From assembly GCF_002964605.1 (NCBI RefSeq), contig NZ_PQDH01000007.1, forward strand, positions 62,001 to 126,000: a stretch of DNA of 64,000 nucleotides. The letters run 5' to 3'. The position numbers were made by a program, and so were the translations under genes. The notes under the pieces were generated by a model. It had not been told where the DNA came from, made no database searches, and saw only the letters and a list, made by a program, of their open reading frames with translations. This DNA is from Vallitalea okinawensis. GTDB taxonomy: Bacteria > Bacillota > Clostridia > Lachnospirales > PQDH01. Of the stretch, positions 9,357-18,134 are shown in pieces. Position 1 is the first letter of the stretch. Every line of letters starts with the position of its first letter.

Positions 9357-10229
9357 ATGAATACTCGATATGAACTCAATAAAAACCTAGCACAAATGCT
9401 AAAAGGTGGCGTTATCATGGACGTTGTTACAGCTGATCAAGCAATTATTGCTGAAAAAGCTGGTGCCGTAGCTATTATGGCTTTAGAAAAAGTCCCTGCT
9501 GACATCCGTAAGCAAGGTGGTGTTGCTCGAATGTCAGATCCTAAAATGATTAAAGAAATCATTGAGGCAGTTTCCATTCCTGTTATGGCAAAAGTTCGAA
9601 TTGGTCACGCTGTTGAGGCACAAATATTAGAAAGTATTGGTGTTGATTATATTGATGAAAGTGAGGTCTTAACACCTACTGATGATCAATTTCATATTGA
9701 TAAAACAAGTTTTAATATTCCTTTCGTCTGCGGTGCTAAAAATCTAGGTGAAGCATTGAGAAGAATTGGTGAAGGTGCTTCTATGATTCGTACCAAAGGT
9801 GAAGCAGGTACGGGTAATGTGGTAGAAGCAGTAAGACATATGCGAACCATTAATCAAGAGATAAGATCCATGCAGAATATGCCTACTGAAGAATTAATGA
9901 CTTTTGCTAAAGGTATTGGTGCCCCTTATTCACTTGTTCAATATGTAAGCCAAAATGGATCTCTTCCTGTTGTTAATTTTGCTGCTGGAGGTATTGCAAC
10001 ACCTGCTGATGCTGCACTTATGATGCAATTGGGATGCGATGGTATTTTCGTTGGCTCAGGAATACTTAAATCTGGTAACCCAGAAAAAAGAGCACAGGCA
10101 ATAGTAAGAGCAACAACTTATTATGATAACCCAGATTTATTAGCTGAAGTATCAGAAGATTTAGGAGAACCCATGGTAGGTATTGAAATGTCACAACTTG
10201 AAGATGAATATGCCTCAAGGGGATGGTAG
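9357..10229 (+). CDS. pdxS: Pyridoxal 5'-phosphate synthase lyase subunit PdxS
   Basis: 290 aa, the normal family length. PdxS makes pyridoxal 5'-phosphate from ribose 5-phosphate, glyceraldehyde 3-phosphate and ammonia supplied by PdxT; twelve subunits form two hexamer rings. It is a TIM barrel beginning [11 protein letters not shown]. The Schiff-base lysine is in MAKVRIGH (near residue 80), and the second lysine is in [12 protein letters not shown] (near 147). The ATG at 9357 has AAGGAGG about 9 nt upstream. pdxT follows 2 bp after the stop. No MocR/PdxR-type regulator is adjacent and I see no clear riboswitch in the leader. Confidence 0.97.
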   Translation: MNTRYELNKNLAQMLKGGVIMDVVTADQAIIAEKAGAVAIMALEKVPADIRKQGGVARMSDPKMIKEIIEAVSIPVMAKVRIGHAVEAQILESIGVDYIDESEVLTPTDDQFHIDKTSFNIPFVCGAKNLGEALRRIGEGASMIRTKGEAGTGNVVEAVRHMRTINQEIRSMQNMPTEELMTFAKGIGAPYSLVQYVSQNGSLPVVNFAAGGIATPADAALMMQLGCDGIFVGSGILKSGNPEKRAQAIVRATTYYDNPDLLAEVSEDLGEPMVGIEMSQLEDEYASRGW

Positions 10230-10231
10230 AT

Positions 10232-10837
10232 ATGAAGATTGGTATTCTTGCTTTACAGGGTTCTGTTACTGAGCATATTAATTCCTTTAATAGAATGAAT
10301 GGTATTACAATTCATCCTGTTAGATATGAAAATGATGTGCAGAGTATTGACGGGTTAGTTATACCTGGCGGTGAAAGTACGACTATAGGACAACTGCTAA
10401 ATGATTTTGAATTAATAGCTAGCATAAGAAATAAGATCCTTCATGGATTGCCCGTTTGGGGCACATGTGCAGGTATGATATTATTAGCAAACCAAGTCAA
10501 CGGAAAAGTAAATACCTACTTGAATGTCATGGATATTGATGTCAAACGTAATGGTTACGGTTCTCAAATTCACAGTTTTATGACGTTTGATACCATTGAC
10601 GCCTTTGCTTCCTATCCAATTCCATTAACATTCATTAGAGCTCCCTATATTCAATCAGTAGGACCCTCTGTAACTGTTTTAAAGATCCTTGAGGACAAAA
10701 TTATCGCTGCTAAACAAGATAATATTCTGGTGACATCTTTTCACCCTGAACTTACAGATGATCTATCTGTTCAGCGTTACTTTCTTGAAATGATTGATAA
10801 TTACAAGAAATGCTCTCGTTTCAATTATGTACAGTAG
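10232..10837 (+). CDS. pdxT: Pyridoxal 5'-phosphate synthase glutaminase subunit PdxT
   Basis: 201 aa from the ATG at 10232. An ATG at 10223 inside the end of pdxS is unlikely, because the AAGGGG site touches it directly but is 9 nt from 10232; from 10232 the protein begins MKIGILALQGSV, as the family does. PdxT is a class I (triad) glutamine amidotransferase that passes ammonia to PdxS. Seen: GGESTTIG oxyanion region, nucleophile Cys in WGTCAGMI (about residue 79), and the His/Glu pair in SFHPEL near residue 170. It is cotranscribed with pdxS, and a terminator hairpin follows at 10913. Confidence 0.96.
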   Translation: MKIGILALQGSVTEHINSFNRMNGITIHPVRYENDVQSIDGLVIPGGESTTIGQLLNDFELIASIRNKILHGLPVWGTCAGMILLANQVNGKVNTYLNVMDIDVKRNGYGSQIHSFMTFDTIDAFASYPIPLTFIRAPYIQSVGPSVTVLKILEDKIIAAKQDNILVTSFHPELTDDLSVQRYFLEMIDNYKKCSRFNYVQ

Positions 10838-10839
10838 GA

Positions 10840-10904
10840 TGTAAGTAAGTATAGTTCCCTACTTAATCATTTCGTATAATGAAATGTATGTACTTTCTTA
10901 CACT
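10840..10904. repeat. Diverged copy of a dispersed inverted repeat
   Basis: The arms TGTAAGTAAGTA (about 10841) and TACTTTCTTACA (10891-10902) match except for one position. The right arm is the same sequence as in the copies at 33426 and 45830. The centre differs and is longer. Confidence 0.45.
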
Positions 10905-10912
10905 AGAACACT

Positions 10913-10946
10913 AAGAAGCTTGTCCCTAAAAGGAACAAGCTTCTTT
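10913..10946 (+). terminator. Terminator of pdxS-pdxT
   Basis: A stem of 11 bp plus 2 bp around one mismatch (AAGAAGCTTGT pairing with ACAAGCTTCTT) with a short A-rich loop, ending in TTTCG. It lies 75 nt after the pdxT stop. Confidence 0.7.
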
Positions 10947-11346
10947 CGTATCTTTTTAGTATTCGATTCTATATTTCTTATTCCCCGTTTCAACATCATG
11001 TGACCTTACTAAATTGTAAACATGTTGTAGTATCAACAAAAAACAGCCCACTTAGGTGATTAAAAACATAACAGCACAAGCAGCGGAGCGGATTAGAATG
11101 TGACCATTATTTGACTTAAGACTGTTGTTATACCAGCTGTTTCTGTTATTTGTAGGAAAGCATGCCTGGTAAAAGAACACGCTTTCCCACACCCCGATAA
11201 ACAAAATTAACACTTCTTCTTCAATACAACGAAATGTTGTTTATATAATAACACAACATTAGGTTGTAGTCAAGTTTTTTTAACAACATTTAAATGTTTC
11301 AAGTCCCATATGGTTATACTGTATAATATCTACAGGGAGTGGTCAT
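10947..11346. other. Intergenic region with imperfect hairpins and XRE operators
   Basis: No gene seen in about 400 bp. TAACAG (11069) and CAGC (11081) can pair with GCTG (11136) and CTGTTA (11143). A second hairpin pairs GGAAAGCATG (11155) with CACGCTTTCC (11178-11187), with one mismatch. The right end holds the operators and promoter of the XRE gene. Confidence 0.5.
11233..11327 (+). promoter_or_regulatory. Operators and promoter of the XRE gene
   Basis: AATGTTGT (11233-11240) is inverted as ACAACATT (11253-11260), and AACATTTAAATGTT (11285-11298) is a perfect 14-bp palindrome. TATAAT is at 11322-11327, and the palindrome overlaps where its -35 box would lie. The repeated ACAACATT half-site points to autorepression by the XRE protein (inference). 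Confidence 0.55.
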
Positions 11347-11652
11347 ATGAATCGATTGAAACAATTGCGAGAGAGTAAAGGCATCAGCCAAGCTGAATTA
11401 GCTACTATGTTGAATATTACTCAACAAGCTATAAGCGCCTACGAAAACCATAAACGGCAACCTGACATAGATACATTAAAAAAGCTCTCGAAATTTTTTG
11501 AGGTAGATATTGATTATATTCTTAATAATAATTTTTCTTATAACCAACTTACTCCCATCAAAAAGAAATTATTAGAAGACTTTGATCGCCTTAATGAAGA
11601 ACAACAAGAGTATATACTTAAAACCTTTGAAATTATTCTAAATAAAGATTAA
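11347..11652 (+). CDS. XRE-family HTH transcriptional regulator
   Basis: 101 aa. Residues 4-58 form a Cro/CI-type helix-turn-helix (LKQLRESKGISQAELA, with recognition helix near QQAISAYENHKRQP), and a short helical C-terminal tail probably dimerises. It starts with ATG behind GGGAG. Palindromes overlapping its promoter suggest it controls itself. It stands alone between the pdx genes and the sugar ABC operon and ends at a bidirectional terminator, so its other targets cannot be read from context. Confidence 0.88.
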   Translation: MNRLKQLRESKGISQAELATMLNITQQAISAYENHKRQPDIDTLKKLSKFFEVDIDYILNNNFSYNQLTPIKKKLLEDFDRLNEEQQEYILKTFEIILNKD

Positions 11653-11655
11653 CAA

Positions 11656-11681
11656 AACCCTCACCAATTTCGGTGAGGGTT
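11656..11681. terminator. Bidirectional terminator (XRE / sugar ABC operon)
   Basis: A perfect 10-bp stem AACCCTCACC / GGTGAGGGTT with a 6-nt loop lies between the convergent XRE gene and the permease gene. The T-run is better on the minus strand. Confidence 0.8.
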
Positions 11682-11723
11682 ATCTATTGTCTATACCATC
11701 TGTCTGTTGAATTTAAGTCCCTT

Positions 11724-12581
11724 TTAACCTTTTACTGCCCCCGCTGTCATACCTTCAACAATTTGCTTTTGACCAATCATATAGACTGATAATACAGGAC
11801 CAATGATTAATATGATTACAGCACATAATAATCCATAATCTGTTCCATACTGACTACTAATCTCTGTTAGTAACCTGTTAACGGGGAATTTCTCTGGGTT
11901 TCTTATGATAATTAATGATGTAAACAAGTCATTATAAGACCATAAAAAAGTAAATATTGCTGATGTTGCTAATGCAGGTTTTGTAATAGGTACAAATATT
12001 TTAGAAAATATTTTCCATACATTGGCGCCTTCTACCTTAGCTGCCTCCTCAAGCTCATTAGGAACTGTCTCCATGAAACTAGTTAATAATATAACTGCAA
12101 ATGGTATATTACCTGCAATTTGTGGTAAAATAACACCTACATGGGTATCAATCAAACCAACATTGGCTAATATTTTAAATACAGGTAATATGGTTGCAAA
12201 AACAGGTACTAACATACTTGCCAAGATAAATGATCGAATGATTTTATTGCCTTTGAATTCAAATCTTGCAAGAATATAAGCAGCCAATGCACTAAAAAAA
12301 ATAACAACAATAACAACTGTTCCTGAAATTATTAAACTATTTGCATATCCTTGAAATATGTTGATTTTTGTTATGGCATTTTTGAAATTATCCCACATAA
12401 AACTAGTTGGCAATGTAAAGGAACTTTCTATAAGATCGTTAGAAGTTTTGAAAGAATTTTGCCCAACCCAGATAAGAGGATAAATCGTAGTAATTGAAAA
12501 GGCATATAAAACTATATAAGTAAATAACATTCCTATGTTAAAACTTTTTCTTTCTATACCTATCTTTTTCTTTTTACTCAT
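11724..12581 (-). CDS. Carbohydrate ABC transporter permease (MalG-type, CUT1)
   Basis: 285 aa from the ATG at 12581, which has AAGGAGG 8 nt upstream; the longer frame begins at a TTG with no ribosome site. Six membrane segments. The cytoplasmic EAA loop that contacts the ATPase is seen as ELEEAAKVEGANVWKIFSKI (about residues 183-202). It pairs with the MalF-type permease upstream to form the channel for a sugar or oligosaccharide. No ATPase gene is in the cluster, which is usual where one shared MsmX-like ATPase serves several CUT1 systems. It is the last gene of the operon. Confidence 0.93.
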   Translation of the reverse strand: MSKKKKIGIERKSFNIGMLFTYIVLYAFSITTIYPLIWVGQNSFKTSNDLIESSFTLPTSFMWDNFKNAITKINIFQGYANSLIISGTVVIVVIFFSALAAYILARFEFKGNKIIRSFILASMLVPVFATILPVFKILANVGLIDTHVGVILPQIAGNIPFAVILLTSFMETVPNELEEAAKVEGANVWKIFSKIFVPITKPALATSAIFTFLWSYNDLFTSLIIIRNPEKFPVNRLLTEISSQYGTDYGLLCAVIILIIGPVLSVYMIGQKQIVEGMTAGAVKG

Positions 12582-12603
12582 ATACACTACCTCCTTCCCC
12601 AAA

Positions 12604-13479
12604 TTAATAAGTAATTTGTTCCCTTTTAAACACTTTACTAACTATAGTAATCGTAGCTAATCCTAAAACGATTATTAACAAGGAAATTGTTGCTGCATAA
12701 CCAAAAGCATTATCTGCAAAGGCTTTCTTGTACATATATAATCCTAATACCATTGATTGGTTTAATGGACCACCTTCTGTGAGTATTAAAACTAAATCAA
12801 ATATTTTCATTACACCATTAATTGCATAAACTAAACACGTAATTATCACACCTTTTATCAATGGCAATGTAATATAGATAGTTTTTGTAAATCCATTAAT
12901 ACCCTCTAAATAAGCTGATTCATAAAGATCTCTAGGTATTTGTTTAATTGCTGTTAATAGGATAATGAAGTAAAACCCAACATATTGCCATACTATAGGT
13001 ATAGCAACCATTTTTACTGCTGATTCTGCTGTAACCCATACCTGCTTTTCTAACCCAAGCATGGTCATAAATGAATTTAATAATCCAATATCGTATGCAT
13101 AGAATAATTTAAACATCATACCAATTGCTGTTGCTGAAATTACAATAGGGAAAAAGTATACTGTTCGAAAAAAGTGTTGTCCTTTTTTGATATTATCAAC
13201 AAGAATAGCTAATATTAATGCAATACCTACTTCGAATAGACAAACATAAAACATTATTTCATATGTATTTTTTACAGCTGTTCCTATGGTAGGATCTTTA
13301 AATAGTCGCCTATAATTATCTAAACCTATGTATTCACTTTGCAAAAAACCATCTGATTTAAAAAAACTATCTATAATATTTATCACAAAAGGATATGCTA
13401 AAAAAATTACTAAGAACAATAATGCAGGTGCTAAAAATAAAAATATGGTCATTGTTCTTTTAGACTTATTACTAAGCAT
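12604..13479 (-). CDS. Carbohydrate ABC transporter permease (MalF-type, CUT1)
   Basis: 291 aa from the ATG at 13479, 5 nt after AGGAGGGGA; an ATG 30 nt further upstream lacks a ribosome site. Six membrane segments. The EAA loop is seen near DLYESAYLEGINGFTKTIYI (about residues 189-208). It forms a heterodimer with the MalG-type protein, whose start is 22 nt after this stop. A perfect 42-bp palindrome lies between this gene and the binding-protein gene upstream, as is common where the binding protein is made in excess. Confidence 0.93.
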   Translation of the reverse strand: MLSNKSKRTMTIFLFLAPALLFLVIFLAYPFVINIIDSFFKSDGFLQSEYIGLDNYRRLFKDPTIGTAVKNTYEIMFYVCLFEVGIALILAILVDNIKKGQHFFRTVYFFPIVISATAIGMMFKLFYAYDIGLLNSFMTMLGLEKQVWVTAESAVKMVAIPIVWQYVGFYFIILLTAIKQIPRDLYESAYLEGINGFTKTIYITLPLIKGVIITCLVYAINGVMKIFDLVLILTEGGPLNQSMVLGLYMYKKAFADNAFGYAATISLLIIVLGLATITIVSKVFKREQITY

Positions 13480-13571
13480 TAAATCCCCTCCTAACTTACA
13501 AGTATTCATGGTGAAATTTTAAATATTTTGTTGATTTAAGGTACTTTTCGATATATTACTTGTATTTTTAT

Positions 13572-13613
13572 GTAAATAATAACAGTTGAATATATTCAAC
13601 TGTTATTATTTAC
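13572..13613 (-). terminator. Perfect 42-bp palindrome between binding-protein and permease genes
   Basis: Two 21-nt arms (13572-13592 and 13593-13613) are exact reverse complements without a spacer. It lies in the operon gap just after the binding-protein stop. It may be a partial terminator or an mRNA 3'-end protector that raises binding-protein yield relative to the permeases (inference). Confidence 0.65.
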
Positions 13614-13652
13614 TTTATTCAATCCTAATTTTATTTTTATAGTTTAATGAGC

Positions 13653-14981
13653 CTATCTTTCATTCTTTTCCTTTGTGGCTTTTAATACTTCTTCTGGGTT
13701 TTTTCGACCTTCGACGATAAAAGGAATTCCATCTTTCACTAATATGTTAAATGCTTCTGGAGTTAATCTTGAATCGATTGGCATATTCAGCGTATTAGCA
13801 TTCGCTACCATAGCGTGACCTTCTACGAATAGTGGATGTAGACCTTCAACAACTACTTTAGCTGCTGGTGATCCCCCATTAACTGCTGCATGATCTTTAA
13901 TTGCTTCAGCAGAGGTTAAGAAAGATACTAAATCAATTACTGCTTGTTGCTTAGCTGGATCTTCATAAGAAGATTTACTCACATAATATCCACTTGAGAA
14001 TCCTCCTATAATTGAAGTTGGATCCATTTTATCACTTGCTGTTGCCATTGGAATAACTGTCATTTTATCTTTTAATTCATCTTCACATCTACCAATGAAC
14101 CATGAACCTTCAAGAATCATAGCCGCTTTCTCTTGAATAAATAAGTTTTGAGCCATTTCAATATCCATTGTCAAAGCATCTTTAGCAAAAGCTTCTTTTT
14201 CATATAAATCTTTAATGTTATTAAACGCTGCAACCCAATCAGCTGAAGGTTCATCTCCTGCTAACACATCTTTATGTCCTTCTGCACCTGCTTGAGACAA
14301 TACAAAATGTTCAATCATGTAATGAGATTGAGCAATTGGTCCAGCAAAAGGAACAATATCATTTTCTTTTAATACATCAATAGCTGTTATTAAATTTTCC
14401 CATGTAGTAGGTAATTCTAATCCATATTGTTCAAATATTGCTTCATTAACAAATAATCCTTCATAGAAGCCTGTTAAAGGCATCATGTATAATTTACCAT
14501 CCTCTTCTCTAACAGAGTCTTTAACACCATCAGTAATGTCTTTGCCTACCTCTGGATACTTCTCATTAATTTCATCATAAGAAATGACTTTGTCAGAATT
14601 AATAATCCCTTGTACATCTGCACCATTGTAAAAGAAAGTAATATCCGCTTCATTACCTGTGGCAAAGTCTGTTTTCACTTTTGTCCTATATTCATCACCG
14701 ACTGATGTCATTGATTCATTTTTTATAGTTACATGTGGATGTAACTCTTCGAATGCTACTAACTGTTCTTCAAACACTTGTGTTGATGGATCAGTTCCAC
14801 CAAACATAGTAGAAATTCTTAGTGTAACTGGCTCCGCTTCTTTAGTTGTATTATCATCTATTTGCTTTTCAGTTGCAGCAGGTGTTTCTACATCTTCTTT
14901 CTCACCCGCACAGCCTGCAAATACTCCCGTTACAAATGTTAACACAACAAGTAATGCCATAACTTTTGATATTTTATTCAT
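13653..14981 (-). CDS. Sugar ABC transporter substrate-binding lipoprotein (CUT1)
   Basis: 442 aa. Signal peptide with lipobox FAGC (Cys near residue 23), then an acidic linker and a family-1 extracellular solute-binding fold. It captures a sugar or oligosaccharide outside the membrane and hands it to the MalF/MalG pair. Seen: AEDELKDKMTVIPMA-like hinge region, and FIQEKAAMILEGSWF, typical of the C-lobe in this family. The start is ATG behind GGGAGGG. The leader carries a direct repeat next to a TTGACT box, a candidate site for the AraC-type response regulator encoded upstream. The substrate cannot be told from sequence. Confidence 0.93.
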   Translation of the reverse strand: MNKISKVMALLVVLTFVTGVFAGCAGEKEDVETPAATEKQIDDNTTKEAEPVTLRISTMFGGTDPSTQVFEEQLVAFEELHPHVTIKNESMTSVGDEYRTKVKTDFATGNEADITFFYNGADVQGIINSDKVISYDEINEKYPEVGKDITDGVKDSVREEDGKLYMMPLTGFYEGLFVNEAIFEQYGLELPTTWENLITAIDVLKENDIVPFAGPIAQSHYMIEHFVLSQAGAEGHKDVLAGDEPSADWVAAFNNIKDLYEKEAFAKDALTMDIEMAQNLFIQEKAAMILEGSWFIGRCEDELKDKMTVIPMATASDKMDPTSIIGGFSSGYYVSKSSYEDPAKQQAVIDLVSFLTSAEAIKDHAAVNGGSPAAKVVVEGLHPLFVEGHAMVANANTLNMPIDSRLTPEAFNILVKDGIPFIVEGRKNPEEVLKATKEKNER

Positions 14982-15054
14982 TATAACCCTCCCTAATCAG
15001 TATGTAATATTTAATACCTCTCTATATTATCATGCATAATAAACAGTTGCTAGA

Positions 15055-15078
15055 AGTCAATCTTGTACTTTCTTGTAC
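15055..15078 (-). promoter_or_regulatory. Direct repeat beside the -35 box of the sugar ABC operon
   Basis: On the plus strand CTTGTAC occurs at 15062-15068 and 15072-15078, a 10-bp period. Directly next to it, on the minus strand, is TTGACT (15060-15055). No good -10 lies at 17 bp, which fits an activator-dependent promoter. AraC-type regulators commonly bind direct repeats of about one helical turn next to the -35 box. Confidence 0.45.
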
Positions 15079-15125
15079 GATTTTGTTCAATATAATAATA
15101 TTACACATGAATCTTTTAGTGGTTA

Positions 15126-15938
15126 TTAACATTGCTCTTTCCACATTTTATTCCGATATTGATTAGGTGTTAAACCAACATGTTTTTTGAAAGTTTTGGA
15201 AAAATAGGGTGTATCAGAGTATCCTACTCTTTCTGTTATTTCATATACTTTAAACTTAGTTGTTGTTAATAGTTTTTTAGCCTCTTGTATCCGTACTTCA
15301 TTTAATAATTCTATAAAACTACTACCAACTTCTTTCTTAAATAACTTACATAGATACCAGGAACTAATGTATAATTGATCTGCTACAGTTTGTAGGTCTA
15401 ATTTTTGATTATAATTCTCTTTAATATATTCTATAGCTTGTCCAGATAAAAATCTCATTTTCTCATCCTCATTCTGGCTGCCTTCTAGACCGTTACCAGC
15501 AATAGCATGATGTTTATTTAACTGTCTCCTTAGATTTTTTATATCTCTTACTTTCCCACGCTCATCATCTAACATATGAATCGCTTCTATAACTGCATCT
15601 TTAATATCTTCAAGTTTTGTTGGTTTTAATAGAAAACGTACAACCCCTAGATTAACAGCTTCTTGGGCGTATTCAAATTCACGATATCCTGTAAGTATAA
15701 TGGATTTAATATCTCTTTTTTTCCTCTGCATGGCTTTAATCATTTCTAATCCAGATCGTTTAGGCATTTGAATATCTGAAATGATAATATCTGGTTTTAA
15801 CTTATCAATCTGCTGGAGACCTTCTTCTCCATCCTCAGCAATCCCTACAACTTTACAATCAATTTCATCCCAAGGAACAAGCTTCTTTAACCCCTCTATG
15901 ATGGTCACCTCATCATCAATAATTAGTATTTTATACAT
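15126..15938 (-). CDS. Response regulator, receiver + AraC-type DNA-binding domain (YesN-like)
   Basis: 270 aa. The N-terminal receiver domain has acidic residues DDE at 8-10, phospho-acceptor Asp55 (IISDIQMP) and conserved Lys in LKPT near 106. A linker follows, then two AraC-type helix-turn-helix motifs (about 170-268; LQTVADQLYISSWYLCKLFK and ITERVGYSDTPYFSKTFKK). It is probably phosphorylated by the YesM-type kinase encoded upstream and activates the sugar ABC genes downstream. The 259-bp gap to the kinase gene is unusual for such pairs and contains the double hairpin element. Starts with ATG behind GGAGG. Confidence 0.93.
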   Translation of the reverse strand: MYKILIIDDEVTIIEGLKKLVPWDEIDCKVVGIAEDGEEGLQQIDKLKPDIIISDIQMPKRSGLEMIKAMQRKKRDIKSIILTGYREFEYAQEAVNLGVVRFLLKPTKLEDIKDAVIEAIHMLDDERGKVRDIKNLRRQLNKHHAIAGNGLEGSQNEDEKMRFLSGQAIEYIKENYNQKLDLQTVADQLYISSWYLCKLFKKEVGSSFIELLNEVRIQEAKKLLTTTKFKVYEITERVGYSDTPYFSKTFKKHVGLTPNQYRNKMWKEQC

Positions 15939-15973
15939 GTCAATCCCCCTCCTTATTTCTTTTTACTTATCGC

Positions 15974-16155
15974 GTCATCTCTCACAAGTTACGAACTTTT
16001 CTCTAGAGAAAAGCAGTATGTAATCCTGATGACTTCTCTTACCTATACCGAAAGCATGTAAGGGGTTCTATGGAGTAGCGAACCATGGACGGTGAGCCCT
16101 GCTATCTAAGACATGGACGTCTTTCTAGCAGGCGTAATAGAACCCCTTGCGTGCT
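15974..16155. ncRNA. Double hairpin element, candidate structured RNA or palindromic repeat
   Basis: Hairpin 1 (15974-16033) is nested: GTCATC/GATGAC outside, TTAC/GTAA next, and a perfect 18-bp palindrome CTTTTCTCTAGAGAAAAG (15996-16013) at its core. Hairpin 2 (16054-16155) has a long outer stem (TAAGGGGTTCTAT with ATAGAACCCCTTG) and an inner arm CCTGCTA/TAGCAGG topped by AAGAC/GTCTT. It is clearly more GC-rich than its surroundings and has no reading frame of note. It lies between a kinase gene and its response regulator gene, both on the minus strand. Strand and function are unknown; a genomic repeat is the main alternative. Confidence 0.5.
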
Positions 16156-16197
16156 TGACCCCATTAGTAATACTTAAAAAGTTACTTCTTAAAATTC

Positions 16198-17955
16198 CTA
16201 CTCACTACTCACAGGTATCATTACTCTAACTTTTGTTCCCTGTGCCACCTCACTCTCAATATGAACATTAGCTTCCTCTCCATAAATCAGCTTCAATCTC
16301 TTAATAACATTATTTAACCCAATACTTTTTAAATCTGAATGCCTATGACCTTGCTTAATCTGCTCTAATTCAGCTCTCTCTATCCCAACCCCATTATCCT
16401 CAACGTATATTACCAAGTTATCATCAGACAGCGAACTATACAGAGATACCTTTCCTCTCCCAATAGGCTGAATCCCATGTTTAATAGCATTTTCAATGAT
16501 GGGCTGAATAATCAGCTTAGGAAGCTTTTTATCAAGTGTTTCTTCCTCTACATTTTTTTCATAGGCAATTTTATCACCAAACCTTTTTTGAATGAGGAAT
16601 AAATAGCTATCCATGTACTTGATCTCTTGTTTAACAGTAATATACTTCTCACCATTACGGTTCATATTAGCATCCATTAGATTGGAGAGGGCTTGTATCA
16701 TTTCGGCAATATCTTGTTCTCCAGATAATTGTGCTTTCCAATTAATCGTCTCCAAAGTATTGTATAGGAAGTGTGGATTAATCTGCGATTGCAAAGCAGA
16801 TATCTCTGCGTTCTTTCTAGCGATCTCTTCCTCATATACATACTCAACTAAATACTTCAATCGTTTTGCCATACTATTAAATGAATGATATAAATACCCT
16901 ATTTCATTTTTACGTTGAATATCAATTACTGTATTCAACTCTCCCTTTTCAATGTTTTTCATTTTTTGTATTAATAGATTAAAAGGTGAGATAATGTCCT
17001 TATAAAATATATTTGCAATGAGAATATAAATCGGAATACTAATTAAGCACAAGATCAAGATAATTTTAAGGACCTGTTCCGTATCAGCAATTAACATATC
17101 AGTGGACATAATGCTAATGATTCTCAAATTAACTCCTTCAATGGCTTTAACGATGACATAATAATCCTTTCCATCAACTTCATAGCTGTATGTTCCTTCA
17201 TCTTGTAAATATAATTGATTCTCTTCTACTATGCTATCATTATACCTTTGCCCTACACTGATTAACCTCTCACCACTGTCTGTATATAAATGTGTACTTT
17301 CTGCAGGATCCCTATTTGCAGTCTGAACTATCTCTTCCAAATAATGATGATCAATTCTAAAAGACATAACACCCATTTTTTCAAAAGAATCCAAATCATA
17401 AACAGCTCGTACTAAATATATAATGCTTTTTTCATATCCATGATCATAATAGTAAATAACCTGATTTTTTTCCTCAATTAAATCAATGAATATATCTGTT
17501 GGAATCTCATCTATATCAATAAACCCTGTTTCTCTTTCTGCATAATAAACATTATCCTCGTCAATGAACTGTATCGTAACAAGATCGAATTCTCTCTTTG
17601 CATAGATTGTGGATTTAAGATATTTTTCTATATCTCTTTTAAAAATGTAGTTCGCCATAACGTCATTTTCTTCTATATCACTTGGCTTAGCCTTAAATAG
17701 ATCATAAATATCGATATTATAAAGTAAATCTTGAAAAAAGCTTTCCATATCTTTTAAGTCTTTTGAGATACGGGTTTTGGTCCCCTTTACATCATTTTCA
17801 ACATAACTGACAAAGCGATCTTTTATAATTTTCTCATTATTATATACACCAAAAAATATAACTAATAAAATAGGATATATCAACATCATCAAAACAAAAA
17901 TGATCAGTTTTTTCTTAATTGAAATATCATGAAATCTATTGCCCAGACCCCTCAT
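16198..17955 (-). CDS. Sensor histidine kinase, YesM type
   Basis: 585 aa if it starts at the ATG at 17955 (behind CGGGGGA); ATGs at 17961 and upstream are possible. Layout: membrane segment (about 15-38), an extracytoplasmic sensor domain of about 260 residues, a second membrane segment (about 295-320), HAMP (SPFNLLIQKMKNIEKGELN), then the YesM-type phosphorylation region with His near 395 (QINPHFLYNTLETINW) and an ATPase domain (PIIENAIKHGI, VEDNGVGI). It is predicted to sense an external sugar signal and phosphorylate the AraC-type regulator downstream. The gap to that gene contains a long hairpin element. Confidence 0.93.
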   Translation of the reverse strand: MRGLGNRFHDISIKKKLIIFVLMMLIYPILLVIFFGVYNNEKIIKDRFVSYVENDVKGTKTRISKDLKDMESFFQDLLYNIDIYDLFKAKPSDIEENDVMANYIFKRDIEKYLKSTIYAKREFDLVTIQFIDEDNVYYAERETGFIDIDEIPTDIFIDLIEEKNQVIYYYDHGYEKSIIYLVRAVYDLDSFEKMGVMSFRIDHHYLEEIVQTANRDPAESTHLYTDSGERLISVGQRYNDSIVEENQLYLQDEGTYSYEVDGKDYYVIVKAIEGVNLRIISIMSTDMLIADTEQVLKIILILCLISIPIYILIANIFYKDIISPFNLLIQKMKNIEKGELNTVIDIQRKNEIGYLYHSFNSMAKRLKYLVEYVYEEEIARKNAEISALQSQINPHFLYNTLETINWKAQLSGEQDIAEMIQALSNLMDANMNRNGEKYITVKQEIKYMDSYLFLIQKRFGDKIAYEKNVEEETLDKKLPKLIIQPIIENAIKHGIQPIGRGKVSLYSSLSDDNLVIYVEDNGVGIERAELEQIKQGHRHSDLKSIGLNNVIKRLKLIYGEEANVHIESEVAQGTKVRVMIPVSSE

Positions 17956-18046
17956 AACCATCCCCCGATTTCTGATTATTATAGTTCTATTATAATTCAT
18001 ATTGCTAATTAGTCAAAAGAGAGATTGGAAAAGCACCAAAAACATA

Positions 18047-18082
18047 AGAAAAAGATGACCGAGTAATTCGTTCATCTTCTTC
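18047..18082 (-). terminator. Terminator after the 673-aa SLH gene
   Basis: A 12-bp stem with one mismatch (AGAAAAAGATGA pairing with TCATCTTCTTCT), loop of 12 nt, and T-rich sequence following on the minus strand. Confidence 0.6.
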
Positions 18083-18134
18083 TAACTATACATATTTAAC
18101 TACAAAGTTATGCCACATCTAATTCTTATTCCTA

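Noticed and set aside
12582-12602. TTG start for the MalG-type permease
   Set aside because: The ATG at 12581 has an ideal AAGGAGG; the TTG has none.
14659-15039. 126-codon open frame on the plus strand
   Set aside because: It is antisense to the start of the sugar-binding lipoprotein gene and lacks protein-like features.
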